NCBI RefSeq assembly: GCF_003254585.1 | Contig: NZ_QJGZ01000042.1 | Location: forward strand, 248,001-312,000 | Direction of reading: 5' to 3' | Length of the DNA: 64,000 nucleotides | DNA from: Flavobacterium sharifuzzamanii | GTDB taxonomy: Bacteria > Bacteroidota > Bacteroidia > Flavobacteriales > Flavobacteriaceae | Shown here: positions 55,001-63,049 of the stretch, in pieces | How the letters are laid out: each line of letters begins with the position of its first letter | Position numbering within the stretch: the stretch's first letter is position 1 | The notes under the pieces: generated by a model | Seen by the model: only the letters and a program-made list of their open reading frames with translations | Databases searched by the model: none | Told to the model about the DNA's origin: nothing | Program-made: the position numbers and the translations under genes

Positions 55001-55476
55001 TTTAATGTTATAGCCAAAATTACCTGTACTGGCATATATTCTAATAATTCTACCAATTCAAGACGTTTGTCTGACTCCTTATATAAAATGTGCCTGATTT
55101 TCTCCCTCCAAAAAAATGGCGGTTTAAACAAATTTAATTTTGATGTTTCCTTATCAGATAATAGATCGATCTTTTTTTCATCTATCAATATATTTTCAGA
55201 AAGCCAATCTAAAAGTGAAACAGTCCTCTTAAAATATATCCTGGCAAGATCCTTAGTGTTTGCTTTTGTAGGACTATGCCAAACCAAATCTCTAATTTTC
55301 TCTTTTTGATTAGGAGTTAAATTATCAATAAGCAAATTACATACAACAAACGATTTCCGCTCTGTAATATTTTTCAAATTGTCCTGCACATTTACTTTGG
55401 GCTGGCTTTTTAAAATATCTTGAAATAAGGTGATATATGAAACCGCTTCTGCTGTAAGATCTGTTACTATATCCAT
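52006..55476 (-). CDS. Patatin-like phospholipase with inserted multi-span membrane domain
   Basis: A 1156-residue protein. Residues 1-290 are helical without known motifs. The patatin part begins at GLAFSGGGIRSATFNLG with the oxyanion GGG-I-R at 301-305, and the nucleophile is Ser333 in TVSGGGYIG (Thr replaces the first Gly of GxSxG). About nine membrane spans then cover roughly 410-810. Patatin sequence resumes with FTGFDAYDDILLSSM, PTMGTAMAISGAAVNPNWGYHSS, and the catalytic Asp1014 in LSDGGHFDNTGL. The enzyme would cleave lipids at the membrane in which it sits. It is convergent with mcrC, separated by the island-end terminator. A defence role is only suggested by the neighbourhood. Confidence 0.85.
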   Translation of the reverse strand: MDIVTDLTAEAVSYITLFQDILKSQPKVNVQDNLKNITERKSFVVCNLLIDNLTPNQKEKIRDLVWHSPTKANTKDLARIYFKRTVSLLDWLSENILIDEKKIDLLSDKETSKLNLFKPPFFWREKIRHILYKESDKRLELVELLEYMPVQVILAITLKKEKDYTIRLYQFYLKRIFEKESETVVTFSDHDLLTREDKDKHAEFWKSEEAEFAQSYLKNDQELLKKLIKNGCSLPFETLFRDELIEISRARKARDKELNQVSVNNDYKSETLASHSIKAEQVFDAVGEASEMKLMGLAFSGGGIRSATFNLGILQRLAALNALHRFDYISTVSGGGYIGTWFNSWVKRSGSFSKINDRLSPDKSGDPLADEVRPIRWLRMFSNYLSPNVGIMSPDAWTSGMTWVRNTMINQTVLLLTLLTILSCIYTIYSFWDWVRESITQQSILCVSIWSSIILIIGSLIVAIPMRTFYSDEEKESHKLWLINLRKSIINFTRKFKLGTFIPNIILIWGGFSALIISTYFAAYNPNFIGNDKFWFIGLVFCAAFSGFIWVAVWGNYHKRWDLMKRGVGNVTPKEEKNDYTKDEIQESKKIFEKKVGWAIALSSLIASAVLVFLLIVFWSNTNIIYNLFIEHYSNSCKVFFVIGIPCILEIFSIAVIIRMALMGNLFPDYRREWWGRIGGLVHRFILFWIIISFASLIMPDLWEKYSKMDWEIPPSWGWTGWVGFIGWGMKKAFEAADETESKKKSYVDILLKVVPFVFMIGVLLIGSWILEKIEGFNFFPNIKENYVKFFWITISLLIVTALVSWRVGVNEFSLHHFYRNRLIRAFMGATRSREERIKTANAFTGFDAYDDILLSSMTVKDGYFGPLPLINATLNATVVSALDRQDRKGESFVFSPLYCGYDFSPTRSSTYNVDRIYEYGYRPTNKFSNKNGGPTMGTAMAISGAAVNPNWGYHSSSTMAFLLTLFNLRLGWWIGNPRLAKWKNPDPVFGLLYLMRDLIGKSDINMKYVCLSDGGHFDNTGLYELIRRRCHYILLGDAEQDNKGTCEGLANAIRRCRIDFGVDIDISIDDIIKGKSHIAKGAIKYPGDKKDIGTLIYIKTVVTGEEPADIREYALANPDFPQQSTGDQFFDEAQFESYRKLGYYSIKDISELYLP

Positions 55477-56087
55477 GGTTATTTGTTTTTAGAATCTATT
55501 AAATTTGATATCAAGGAATATCTCAGGAATTTTCAATTCTTCTTTCTAACCCTATAATCGATATAAGAATATGCTAATCGTATATAGTGAAAATGCTTGA
55601 CAATGACATTTTATAACTTAAAAATATCATTTTGAATATTAGCATAAAACATTGGATTTGTTCTGCTCTTTTTTCTAAAATTGCAAGGAGTAGGCTTGTA
55701 AGGAACTATTAATTTGTAGGAACAAATTTAATAATAATATCCGAAAAAGAAATAAGTACAATTACCTGTTTTTCAAATAATTAAACACAACAAATCTTCC
55801 CAAATAAATTAAAAAAAGAAGATTTCAATAAATATAAATCAGGATATTTTTATATTCCATAACAGTTTAATTATACTGCTCCAAACAATAACACAAAAAT
55901 TCTCTTAAATCCTTTTTAAACAAAAAATTATAAAATCCATTTTTTATAACTAAATTTTCGTCTCAAATGAAAATTTGATAAAACTGTAAGGAAATTATAT
56001 AAAATCGTTAGCCCTCTTACAATGTAATTTTAGAATAATCTAATTAAAGAATTAGCCACAATTATTCATTCATTAAAACTGATTAAT
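55477..56087. other. AT-rich intergenic region between patatin and acidic-protein genes
   Basis: 611 bp with no credible gene in either direction. The sequence is very AT-rich. A weak pair ATGCTAAT (about 55571) and ATTAGCAT (about 55639) could form a long-range stem. I see no tRNA, no dispersed repeat of the families found elsewhere, and no clear promoter box. It may be a decayed former gene or a regulatory stretch for the divergent genes. Confidence 0.4.
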
Positions 56088-56378
56088 ATGAAATCTGAAA
56101 ATTACACATCTGAAGAATTTGGATTTGAAATGAATTCTTACGAAGAACAGCCTCTGCTAAATTATGATGATTATCTCGCGGGAGATTATACTGATAGACT
56201 AACAGCTTCAAATCACTACAATCTAGAATTGGGAGAATTGGAAGATAATCTTGAATATGATTTTCATTCAGAGTATGATGAAAATGACTGGGAGGAAGAA
56301 GAAAATTCAAATGAAAATCTTGCAGGAGAATACGATAAGAATGAAGAAAAGCCGGGAAGTTTCGAAATGTTGAGCTAA
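56088..56378 (+). CDS. Very acidic small protein of unknown function
   Basis: 96 residues, of which 30 are Asp or Glu and only four are Lys or Arg. It contains two similar units LAGDYTD and LAGEYDK and a run DENDWEEEEN. No signal peptide or membrane segment. The frame is well formed and it is followed at 10 bp by a lipoprotein gene, so the pair may be cotranscribed. Highly acidic small proteins can be DNA mimics or metal binders; there is no direct evidence for either here. Confidence 0.6.
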   Translation: MKSENYTSEEFGFEMNSYEEQPLLNYDDYLAGDYTDRLTASNHYNLELGELEDNLEYDFHSEYDENDWEEEENSNENLAGEYDKNEEKPGSFEMLS

Positions 56379-56388
56379 AAATACTGTT

Positions 56389-56853
56389 ATGAAAAATTTG
56401 TGTATACTTCTAATTTCCATTTTCTTTTTTTCATGTCAGCAGAAGGAAAACAAAGAAGCTTCTGCTGAATCACCAATACCTGTTGTTCAAAAAGAAAAAA
56501 AACAGGAGAACAAACAAATAGGCGACACTATTTTTATGAATTTTAAAAATGAAGAAAATGCGTTTGTAGCTGAAGGCCATTTAGATTCTCTAAATTCAAA
56601 AGTTTACGTTCAATTTAAAAATGAAGAACTGGGCGAATTAAACGCTCAAATAATTCCAGATGGAGGAAAAGGAAACATCCGTTTTAATCAAATTATTTTT
56701 CCTGATAAAAGCTCAGACGGACCTTTTGGAATGGACTTGAAAATTCCGCTCAAACAAAAAGGAACTCACGTTTTAATAATCGGACATTCTTTAATGGCCG
56801 ATAATCCTTATTATGGTAAATTTAAAGTACAGTTAGATATTAAAAAAGAATAA
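56389..56853 (+). CDS. Lipoprotein of unknown function
   Basis: 154 residues with a lipobox in ISIFFFSCQQ (Cys at 16), a charged linker and a beta-rich domain of about 100 residues (GDTIFMNFKNEENAFVAEGH, FGMDLKIPLKQKGTHVLIIGHSL). The end pattern of alternating strands suggests an Ig-like or jelly-roll fold. No family recognised. Convergent with the MFS gene. Confidence 0.7.
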   Translation: MKNLCILLISIFFFSCQQKENKEASAESPIPVVQKEKKQENKQIGDTIFMNFKNEENAFVAEGHLDSLNSKVYVQFKNEELGELNAQIIPDGGKGNIRFNQIIFPDKSSDGPFGMDLKIPLKQKGTHVLIIGHSLMADNPYYGKFKVQLDIKKE

Positions 56854-56865
56854 AGCGCTAGAAAA

Positions 56866-58044
56866 TTACGCTTTAATTCTCTTTTTATTTCTTGCCCAAT
56901 AAGTCAGATATATAATTCCTAAAATTAACACCAATATATCAAATCTAATGATTTGCGGAATACGATTGATTTGATCGTTATAGTAAGTTCCTCCTAAAAG
57001 AGCTCCCAAACCAATTCCGAGTTCCATAGAAATATACATAGTTGCAACCGCTTTTCCTCTATGTTCAGGATTGCTCATATCTATGGTCCATGCGCTAATT
57101 GCTGGTGACAAAATACCGGTACCAATTCCGTAAATTCCGGCTCCAATCAATAACATATTAATATCTCTTCCTGAACTTATTATAAAAAGTGCAATCGAAG
57201 TTATGATTAATCCAGCCATTATCACTTTTGGTCGGCCATGTTTATCTGAAACTTTTCCTGCTGCAAAACGAACCATAACTGAAGCTACCGTAAAAGCGGT
57301 AAAAAATATTCCTTTATTTGTTGCTCCCAAATGCTCACTCCAATCTGGTATTAAAGTTAAAATAAGTCCGAAAGCTGTGTACGAAAGAAAAGTAATAATT
57401 CCTGCTGGAAACACATTTTTATCTACAATATCATTTCTTCCGATAATGAACATTGATCTGTTCAATTTTTCTTTCGTCGCAAGAGTTTCTTTCATATTCA
57501 TTACAATAATAATAGAAAAGAACGCTAGAAAAGATGAACAGTAAAACATCACATTGATTCCATAATTATTTACAATCATACTTCCCAGCGCAGGCCCCAA
57601 TGCCCCACCAATGCTAAAACATAATCCGTGCATTCCGAGTGCTTCTCCCCATCTATGCTGCGGAATAATATCTGCCACATAAGCCGATGTTGATGTTGGT
57701 TTAAATCCCGTAGAAAAACCATGAACCAAACGCAACAATAAAAATCCTGAAACAGAACTCAAAATTGGATACAGAAATCCACATACCACACAAACCGAAG
57801 ATCCTATCGCCATAACAGGAACACGCCCCCATTTATCGGTAAGCTTACCGCTGAAAGGTCGAGAAATTGCAGCCGTTAATGTAAACAATGAGATAATAAG
57901 TCCTTTATATTCTGCTCCTCCCAAACTGCTTAAATAATTAGGAAGTTCTGGAATCATCATGTTAAAACTTGATGAAAATAGTAAGGAACTCAAACAAAGT
58001 AAAATGAATTGTAAGGTATAGATTGATTTTTCGTTTTGTGACAT
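56866..58044 (-). CDS. MFS transporter (12-span)
   Basis: A 392-residue major facilitator. The loop 2-3 signature is seen as GKLTDKWGRVPVMAIG and its second-half counterpart as GKVSDKHGRPKVIMAG. LVHGFSTGFKPTSTSAYVADIIP in span 4-5 is typical of drug or sugar exporters. Substrate is unknown. It stands alone between a convergent lipoprotein gene and the DUF763 gene. Confidence 0.9.
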   Translation of the reverse strand: MSQNEKSIYTLQFILLCLSSLLFSSSFNMMIPELPNYLSSLGGAEYKGLIISLFTLTAAISRPFSGKLTDKWGRVPVMAIGSSVCVVCGFLYPILSSVSGFLLLRLVHGFSTGFKPTSTSAYVADIIPQHRWGEALGMHGLCFSIGGALGPALGSMIVNNYGINVMFYCSSFLAFFSIIIVMNMKETLATKEKLNRSMFIIGRNDIVDKNVFPAGIITFLSYTAFGLILTLIPDWSEHLGATNKGIFFTAFTVASVMVRFAAGKVSDKHGRPKVIMAGLIITSIALFIISSGRDINMLLIGAGIYGIGTGILSPAISAWTIDMSNPEHRGKAVATMYISMELGIGLGALLGGTYYNDQINRIPQIIRFDILVLILGIIYLTYWARNKKRIKA

Positions 58045-58090
58045 TATTGGATTTTTATATAACTAAAGGCTGATAGAAGTTTATAATTCT

Positions 58091-59311
58091 TTAAAATAAT
58101 TCCAGCTGATTGTTGGGGTTTATAGGTTTCTTTTTAGGAGGTTTTTCATCGCCAAAAACAGTTCTTCCTCCATATTTATGAGATTCCTCTCTTTCTCTTT
58201 GAATTAAAGCATCAAAATTAGAATTTGGCGTAAAACTTTCTTCTGCTTTTCTTGAAATCTCAGATAGTTTTTGAATAGCACTTAGTTTATCGCTATTTCC
58301 AATTTTAGCACGATTAATAGCTCTTTGTAGCGTATCAATAGTTTCATCGTAGATTTTAACGGGAACAGGAAACGGATGTCCATCTTTTCCGCCATGAGCG
58401 AAAGAAAAACGAGCCGGATCTTCAAATCGTGTTGGAGTTCCATAAATGATTTCGCTTACAAGAGCCAAAGACTGTAAAGCTCTTGGTCCCATTCCTTTTA
58501 AAAGTAATAATTCTTCAAAGTCTTCAGGCTTGTTTTCGTGAGTAGCCCAAAGCATGGCACCGAGTCTTTTCATATTCACATCTTCCATTCTCACATCGTG
58601 ATGCGCTGGCATAGAAAGATGCTGCATTTCTTTTATGATTTTAACTGGCGATTCTTTTACCAATTCTAAAATGCCTTCTCTAGATTTTGTAGCTTCATTT
58701 GCCGTAAGATTTAAAATCGATCCTTGATTTTCGCCATAAATAAAAGTATGCGGTTCATTTATAAAAGACTTTAAATCTTGCGAGTGCCAATGATATCTTC
58801 TGGCAGTTCGCGAATTCGGATTCATTCCCTGCTGAATAACAGCCCACTGCCCTTTGTTATCCACAATAAAATTATGCTGATACAATTGAAATCCGTCCTG
58901 AATAGCGGTATTGTCCACTTTTGCAGTAAGTCTGCTGCAGCTCGCAAGATTAATTCCGTCAAGGCCAGTTTTTTCACCGACAAATAAAAGTTCCTGCGGC
59001 GTTGCCATAGAATGTTTTCCCTTACCTCCGCAGATATAAATTCCAAGTTCTTTTGAATGTGGATTAACCGATTTTTTTAGTGCTCCAAGCACCGAAGTCG
59101 TAATTCCAGACGAATGCCAGTCCATTCCCATAACAGCTCCGAAACTCTGAAACCAAAATGGATTACTTAACTTACTTATAACCTCAGCAGTCGAAAATTC
59201 CATTGCAATCGTTTCTACAATTGCAAGACCAAGTTTAGACATTCGCTCAGCAAGCCATAATGGAACATGCCCATAATGTAAAGGAAGATCTGCTGTACCG
59301 GAACGTTTCAT
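58091..59311 (-). CDS. DUF763 family protein
   Basis: A 406-residue protein. The opening KRSGTADLPLHYGHVPLWLAERM and the phrases GICGGKGKHS-like (GIYICGGKGKHSMATP) and RRYHWHS are hallmarks of DUF763 (COG1415), known from archaea and scattered bacteria. The segment LLLKGMGPRALQSLALVSE looks like a helix-hairpin-helix, suggesting nucleic-acid contact. The C-terminus is Lys/Pro rich. Function is unknown. Confidence 0.88.
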   Translation of the reverse strand: MKRSGTADLPLHYGHVPLWLAERMSKLGLAIVETIAMEFSTAEVISKLSNPFWFQSFGAVMGMDWHSSGITTSVLGALKKSVNPHSKELGIYICGGKGKHSMATPQELLFVGEKTGLDGINLASCSRLTAKVDNTAIQDGFQLYQHNFIVDNKGQWAVIQQGMNPNSRTARRYHWHSQDLKSFINEPHTFIYGENQGSILNLTANEATKSREGILELVKESPVKIIKEMQHLSMPAHHDVRMEDVNMKRLGAMLWATHENKPEDFEELLLLKGMGPRALQSLALVSEIIYGTPTRFEDPARFSFAHGGKDGHPFPVPVKIYDETIDTLQRAINRAKIGNSDKLSAIQKLSEISRKAEESFTPNSNFDALIQREREESHKYGGRTVFGDEKPPKKKPINPNNQLELF

Positions 59312-59384
59312 TTGCTGGAATTAGAATCCTGCAAAAATACTTTATTTAATTGTGAATTATAAATTGTGAATTGTTAATTATGGG

Positions 59385-59530
59385 CCTTTGGTTATTGGTT
59401 GTTGGTTGTTGGTTGTTGGTGTTGAGATCTAAAATGTTAATGTAACTTGCGAGTTATTGTCTATGAGCGTAATTAATCTATGAAATTGCTCCCCAGCATT
59501 TCACCATCAACAATCAACCACCAAAAATCA
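59385..59530. repeat. GGTTGTTGGTTG-type repeat
   Basis: A run of GGTTGTTGG units at about 59394-59423 is matched by a CAATCAACCACCAAAAATC run at about 59510-59529, forming a loose inverted repeat that fills the gap between two minus-strand genes. Confidence 0.55.
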
Positions 59531-59534
59531 ACAA

Positions 59535-60626
59535 TTACACAATCTCAATATCATCCGCAGGTTCTTCAACAGGCTCTGCATTGTCATCTAGCCATGCCAC
59601 AAACAGTTTGTAGCCTATTGAAAACACAATTGGTCCAACAAATAATCCGATGAAACCTGACATGATAAAACCACCAATCACACCTAAAAAAATCACAAGC
59701 ATAGGTACAAGAGCTCCTTTTCCTAATAATAAAGGTTTTAAGACATTGTCAGACAATCCGCTGATGATAAAAAATATAGTCCAAAAAACGGCGTGACCAG
59801 AATCTCCAGTTGAGAAAAGATAAATGATAACTCCGATATTAATTATAATTGGTCCAATCTGTAAAATAGAAAATATCAAACAAATTAAAGTCAATATTCC
59901 CGCATACGGAATATCAGCCCAAAACAAGCCGATAGCTTGAATAATGGTCTGAATAACAGCAACTCCCAAAATCCCTTTAACCACTTGGTAAATAGTTGAA
60001 ACCGAAATCGTCATAATTCCTTCAGCTTCATTTCCTGCAATTTTTTTCAAGAATTTCATAAAGAAAGCTTTTCCTCCTGGCGATACCAATAAAACTCCTG
60101 CAATAATAACTGAAAGTATAAATTGCAAAAATGCTGCACCAGAGCTTAAAATACTTGCCATTATTTTAGAAGACAATTCTCTTATCTGATCTTGATATTT
60201 AACAACACCTTGTTCTAAATCTGTTGACATTGAAAGCAAAAACTCATAAAGAGGCTTCCCAATTATAGGCCATTCTTTTATAGAAGCTCCCGGCGGACTA
60301 ATTTTAAGCGTTCCTGCCTCAAAACTATTTTTCAGTTCTAAAAAATTTCCCGTTGCCGCTTTCAGAAAATAAATGAGAGGCAGCACCATAATGGCAATAA
60401 TCAAAATAGTAATGACAACCGATGCCAATGCTTTTCGTCCTTTTAATATTCTCTGCAACGAATTAAATATCGGATAAAACACAACAGATAATATTACAGC
60501 CCACAGAATAGGCATAAAAAAAGGCAACAGCAGTTTAAGACAAAACCCAACAAGGAGAAATATGAAAAATAACTGTAAAATAGTATCAAATAGTTCTTTC
60601 TTTTTATTCGAATTGATTGTTTTCAT
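59535..60626 (-). CDS. AI-2E family (PerM-like) permease
   Basis: A 363-residue membrane protein. The N-terminal pair of spans (LLLPFFMPILWAVILSVVFYP) and the C-terminal cluster ending GGFIMSGFIGLFVGPIVFSIGYKLF are diagnostic of the UPF0118/AI-2E exporter family. Members export autoinducer-2 or act as sodium/proton antiporters; which applies here is unknown. It is followed on the same strand by an intergenic repeat, with no cotranscribed partner. Confidence 0.9.
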   Translation of the reverse strand: MKTINSNKKKELFDTILQLFFIFLLVGFCLKLLLPFFMPILWAVILSVVFYPIFNSLQRILKGRKALASVVITILIIAIMVLPLIYFLKAATGNFLELKNSFEAGTLKISPPGASIKEWPIIGKPLYEFLLSMSTDLEQGVVKYQDQIRELSSKIMASILSSGAAFLQFILSVIIAGVLLVSPGGKAFFMKFLKKIAGNEAEGIMTISVSTIYQVVKGILGVAVIQTIIQAIGLFWADIPYAGILTLICLIFSILQIGPIIINIGVIIYLFSTGDSGHAVFWTIFFIISGLSDNVLKPLLLGKGALVPMLVIFLGVIGGFIMSGFIGLFVGPIVFSIGYKLFVAWLDDNAEPVEEPADDIEIV

Positions 60627-60712
60627 GGTTATTGTTTTTAATGGTGAATGGTAATTGTAAGTTGTGAATTGTTAATGGTAAATGATTTCTTTAAATCCTT
60701 ACTCTTGCTTCT

Positions 60713-61429
60713 CTAATCTTGCTTCTTCTCAGTCTTATTAATAGAAAAATTGGCATCTGAAACTAGTCTTCCAATTAAGATTATGGGATATAGAACTCCT
60801 GTAAGCACCTCAATCTGAACCAGGGAGCGCGCCAAAGGATGAAGAGGCGCTATTTCGCCAAAACCTGTTGATGTGATACATATATAACTGAAATACATAA
60901 AACTAGCCAGATCGCTATTGCTTGTAAATTTTGATTCTGTTATTTGAAAAGAACCATCAATATGCTGAAAAAGAAACAAATAAAGTGTAGACCAAAAATG
61001 AACCAGAAGCATATACACAACAATCGACCCCACAATACGATAAGTAGTTACAGGACCAGGCTCCAAAACTTTTATTAAAACCAAAGTAATGAGAAGCAGC
61101 ATAATGGCAACCGAGAGAATTAGATCGGCAAAGAGGATAAAAATATTATGCTTAAAATAATTAATCCATTGTGTTATAATAAACAAAAAGGGAATTATAG
61201 AAATAAGAAAAGCTTGTTTTTTATGTTTTGATAAAGCTATAATTCCAGCAAAAAGAAATAGTATCCAAAATATATTAACTGCTGTCATAAAACGCATATA
61301 ACTGCCAAAAAACGGAATGACAATAAAATGCATGATAAACAAGAGTATCAGCATACCACTGAGTCCTTTCTCTTGAGTCCAAATACGATATAAAAAACGG
61401 TCTTTTTGCACTATCATAATATAAATCAA
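60713..61429 (-). CDS. Two-pore-helix potassium channel-like protein
   Basis: A 238-residue membrane protein with several N-terminal spans and a pore module at about 180-220: FMYFSYICITSTGFGEIAPLHPLARSL. The selectivity filter reads TSTGFGE where most channels have TVGYG, a variant seen in some bacterial Ion_trans_2 proteins. The start can be 61429 or the ATG at 61417. It is the gene after the efflux pair on the same strand (gap about 50 bp). Ion selectivity is not certain. Confidence 0.78.
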   Translation of the reverse strand: MIYIMIVQKDRFLYRIWTQEKGLSGMLILLFIMHFIVIPFFGSYMRFMTAVNIFWILFLFAGIIALSKHKKQAFLISIIPFLFIITQWINYFKHNIFILFADLILSVAIMLLLITLVLIKVLEPGPVTTYRIVGSIVVYMLLVHFWSTLYLFLFQHIDGSFQITESKFTSNSDLASFMYFSYICITSTGFGEIAPLHPLARSLVQIEVLTGVLYPIILIGRLVSDANFSINKTEKKQD

Positions 61430-61477
61430 TGGTTAATATTTCTTTCTTCTTGCTACTTTACTCTTTACTCCTCACCC

Positions 61478-63046
61478 TCAAATCGGTATCGGCTCTACTT
61501 CTACTCTCCCTATTGGTCTACGCCAAAGTTTGAAAAGCAGGATTATAAAAATGGGCAGAAAACAAACCGCCGACATAACGAGATAAACATCTTTATAAGC
61601 CAATAATATAGAAGCCTGAGAGGTCTCATTAGAAAGGCTTTTTTCTGCTTTTTTCTGGGCTTCGGCATCTGATAATCCCATATATAAAAATTGCCTTTTC
61701 GAATTTTCTAACTGATTTTCCGCTTGTTTATTTATCGGACTCAACTGCTGGCTTAAACCTGTTTTATGCTGCACATTCATATTTGAAATAAAAGTTCCTA
61801 AAACAGCTCCTCCAAGTAAAGAAGCAAATACTGCCTGTGCTATAATTCCCGTCATCATGCGGGATGTACTCAAATTCGGAGGAATTCCTTCTGAAATATA
61901 TAAGAGTGAAACAGGAAAAAGAAAACCCATTCCTAATCCTTTAAAAATTAATGGCAAATAAAAATCAGATGCGTCAATTCCTGGATAAAATCTGAAAAAA
62001 AGTATAATATGATACATTCCGTAGCAGGCAAAACCAATCACCCAAATCGTAGCCAGATAAATACGTTTGTATAAAAGGTAAGTCGAAAGCGGAATCGAAA
62101 TGCATAATCCAATCAAAAGCGAAAGATGTGTAACCGCTCCCAAAACAGGATCAAAACCTAAAATATTGGTCATATAACCTGTTACGACACTTCCAGTTCC
62201 ATTCATTATTCCGATATAAAACATCAAAAATGCGCCTGGAATCACATTCTTGAATTTATAAACATCAGGATTAATTAAAGGTTCTTCTGTAAAACGAACA
62301 TGAAGCAGATAGATTCCTGCCACAATAAATAAAACTGCTGAAGCCAGCGTTATTTTAGGATCACTGAACCAATTTCTGGTCTGTCCCTCAGCACATAAAA
62401 AGAGAATAATGGTAAAAAATAAAATCAAGATGATCCAGCCTCTCCAATCAAATTGAAATTTGGTTTTCATAGGCGCCACATCGGCTTTATAAAAATACCA
62501 AGCCAAAATAATACAAATTAAAAAATTGACATTCAGGAAATAGATCCCAAACGTCCAGTTATGAAAACTCACAAAATGTGCTCCTAAATATTGATACAAA
62601 TGCTGACTTCCTTTTTGTATAAACTGAAAAATTCCGTACATCAAAGCCATATTAAGAGCTGGATTATATTTCAATAAAATGGGCACCATTGAAGCAAATA
62701 TTCCTATAATGGAAACAATCGCCAAAAGTGAACGGCACAAAACAAACCAAGCAATGGTCGGTGCAAATAAGGAAGCTGTATTGAAAAGCAGAGACAAAAA
62801 CGAAACCGATAAAATCATGGTGCGAACCTTAATTTGTTTCCCTAGTTTTAATCCTAAAGGCACAAAAGCCAGCATAACAAAAATCGGAATGTAAACCGCA
62901 TAACTAAAAGCAGTTGTTGAAGGTCCAAAGTGCCCTAATATCTGCGAATTGTCATAAGTCGTAACATTGAGTCCGTTAAAAAAAGGAATCGTCAGGATAT
63001 ACAATCCTGTCAGTGTAAAAACGCTTCCTTTTTTTCCTGCAAACAT
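61478..63046 (-). CDS. DHA2-type MFS efflux transporter (EmrB-like)
   Basis: A 522-residue protein with about fourteen spans, as in the 14-span DHA2 drug exporters. The N-terminal part has PSTTAFSYAVYIPIFVMLAF and the periplasmic loop before the last span is long (QQLSPINKQAENQLENS...). It starts 3 bp after the HlyD-type gene ends, so both are translated from one message and form an EmrAB-type pump that crosses the envelope with an outer-membrane channel. The substrate is unknown. Confidence 0.9.
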   Translation of the reverse strand: MFAGKKGSVFTLTGLYILTIPFFNGLNVTTYDNSQILGHFGPSTTAFSYAVYIPIFVMLAFVPLGLKLGKQIKVRTMILSVSFLSLLFNTASLFAPTIAWFVLCRSLLAIVSIIGIFASMVPILLKYNPALNMALMYGIFQFIQKGSQHLYQYLGAHFVSFHNWTFGIYFLNVNFLICIILAWYFYKADVAPMKTKFQFDWRGWIILILFFTIILFLCAEGQTRNWFSDPKITLASAVLFIVAGIYLLHVRFTEEPLINPDVYKFKNVIPGAFLMFYIGIMNGTGSVVTGYMTNILGFDPVLGAVTHLSLLIGLCISIPLSTYLLYKRIYLATIWVIGFACYGMYHIILFFRFYPGIDASDFYLPLIFKGLGMGFLFPVSLLYISEGIPPNLSTSRMMTGIIAQAVFASLLGGAVLGTFISNMNVQHKTGLSQQLSPINKQAENQLENSKRQFLYMGLSDAEAQKKAEKSLSNETSQASILLAYKDVYLVMSAVCFLPIFIILLFKLWRRPIGRVEVEPIPI

Positions 63047-63049
63047 CTC

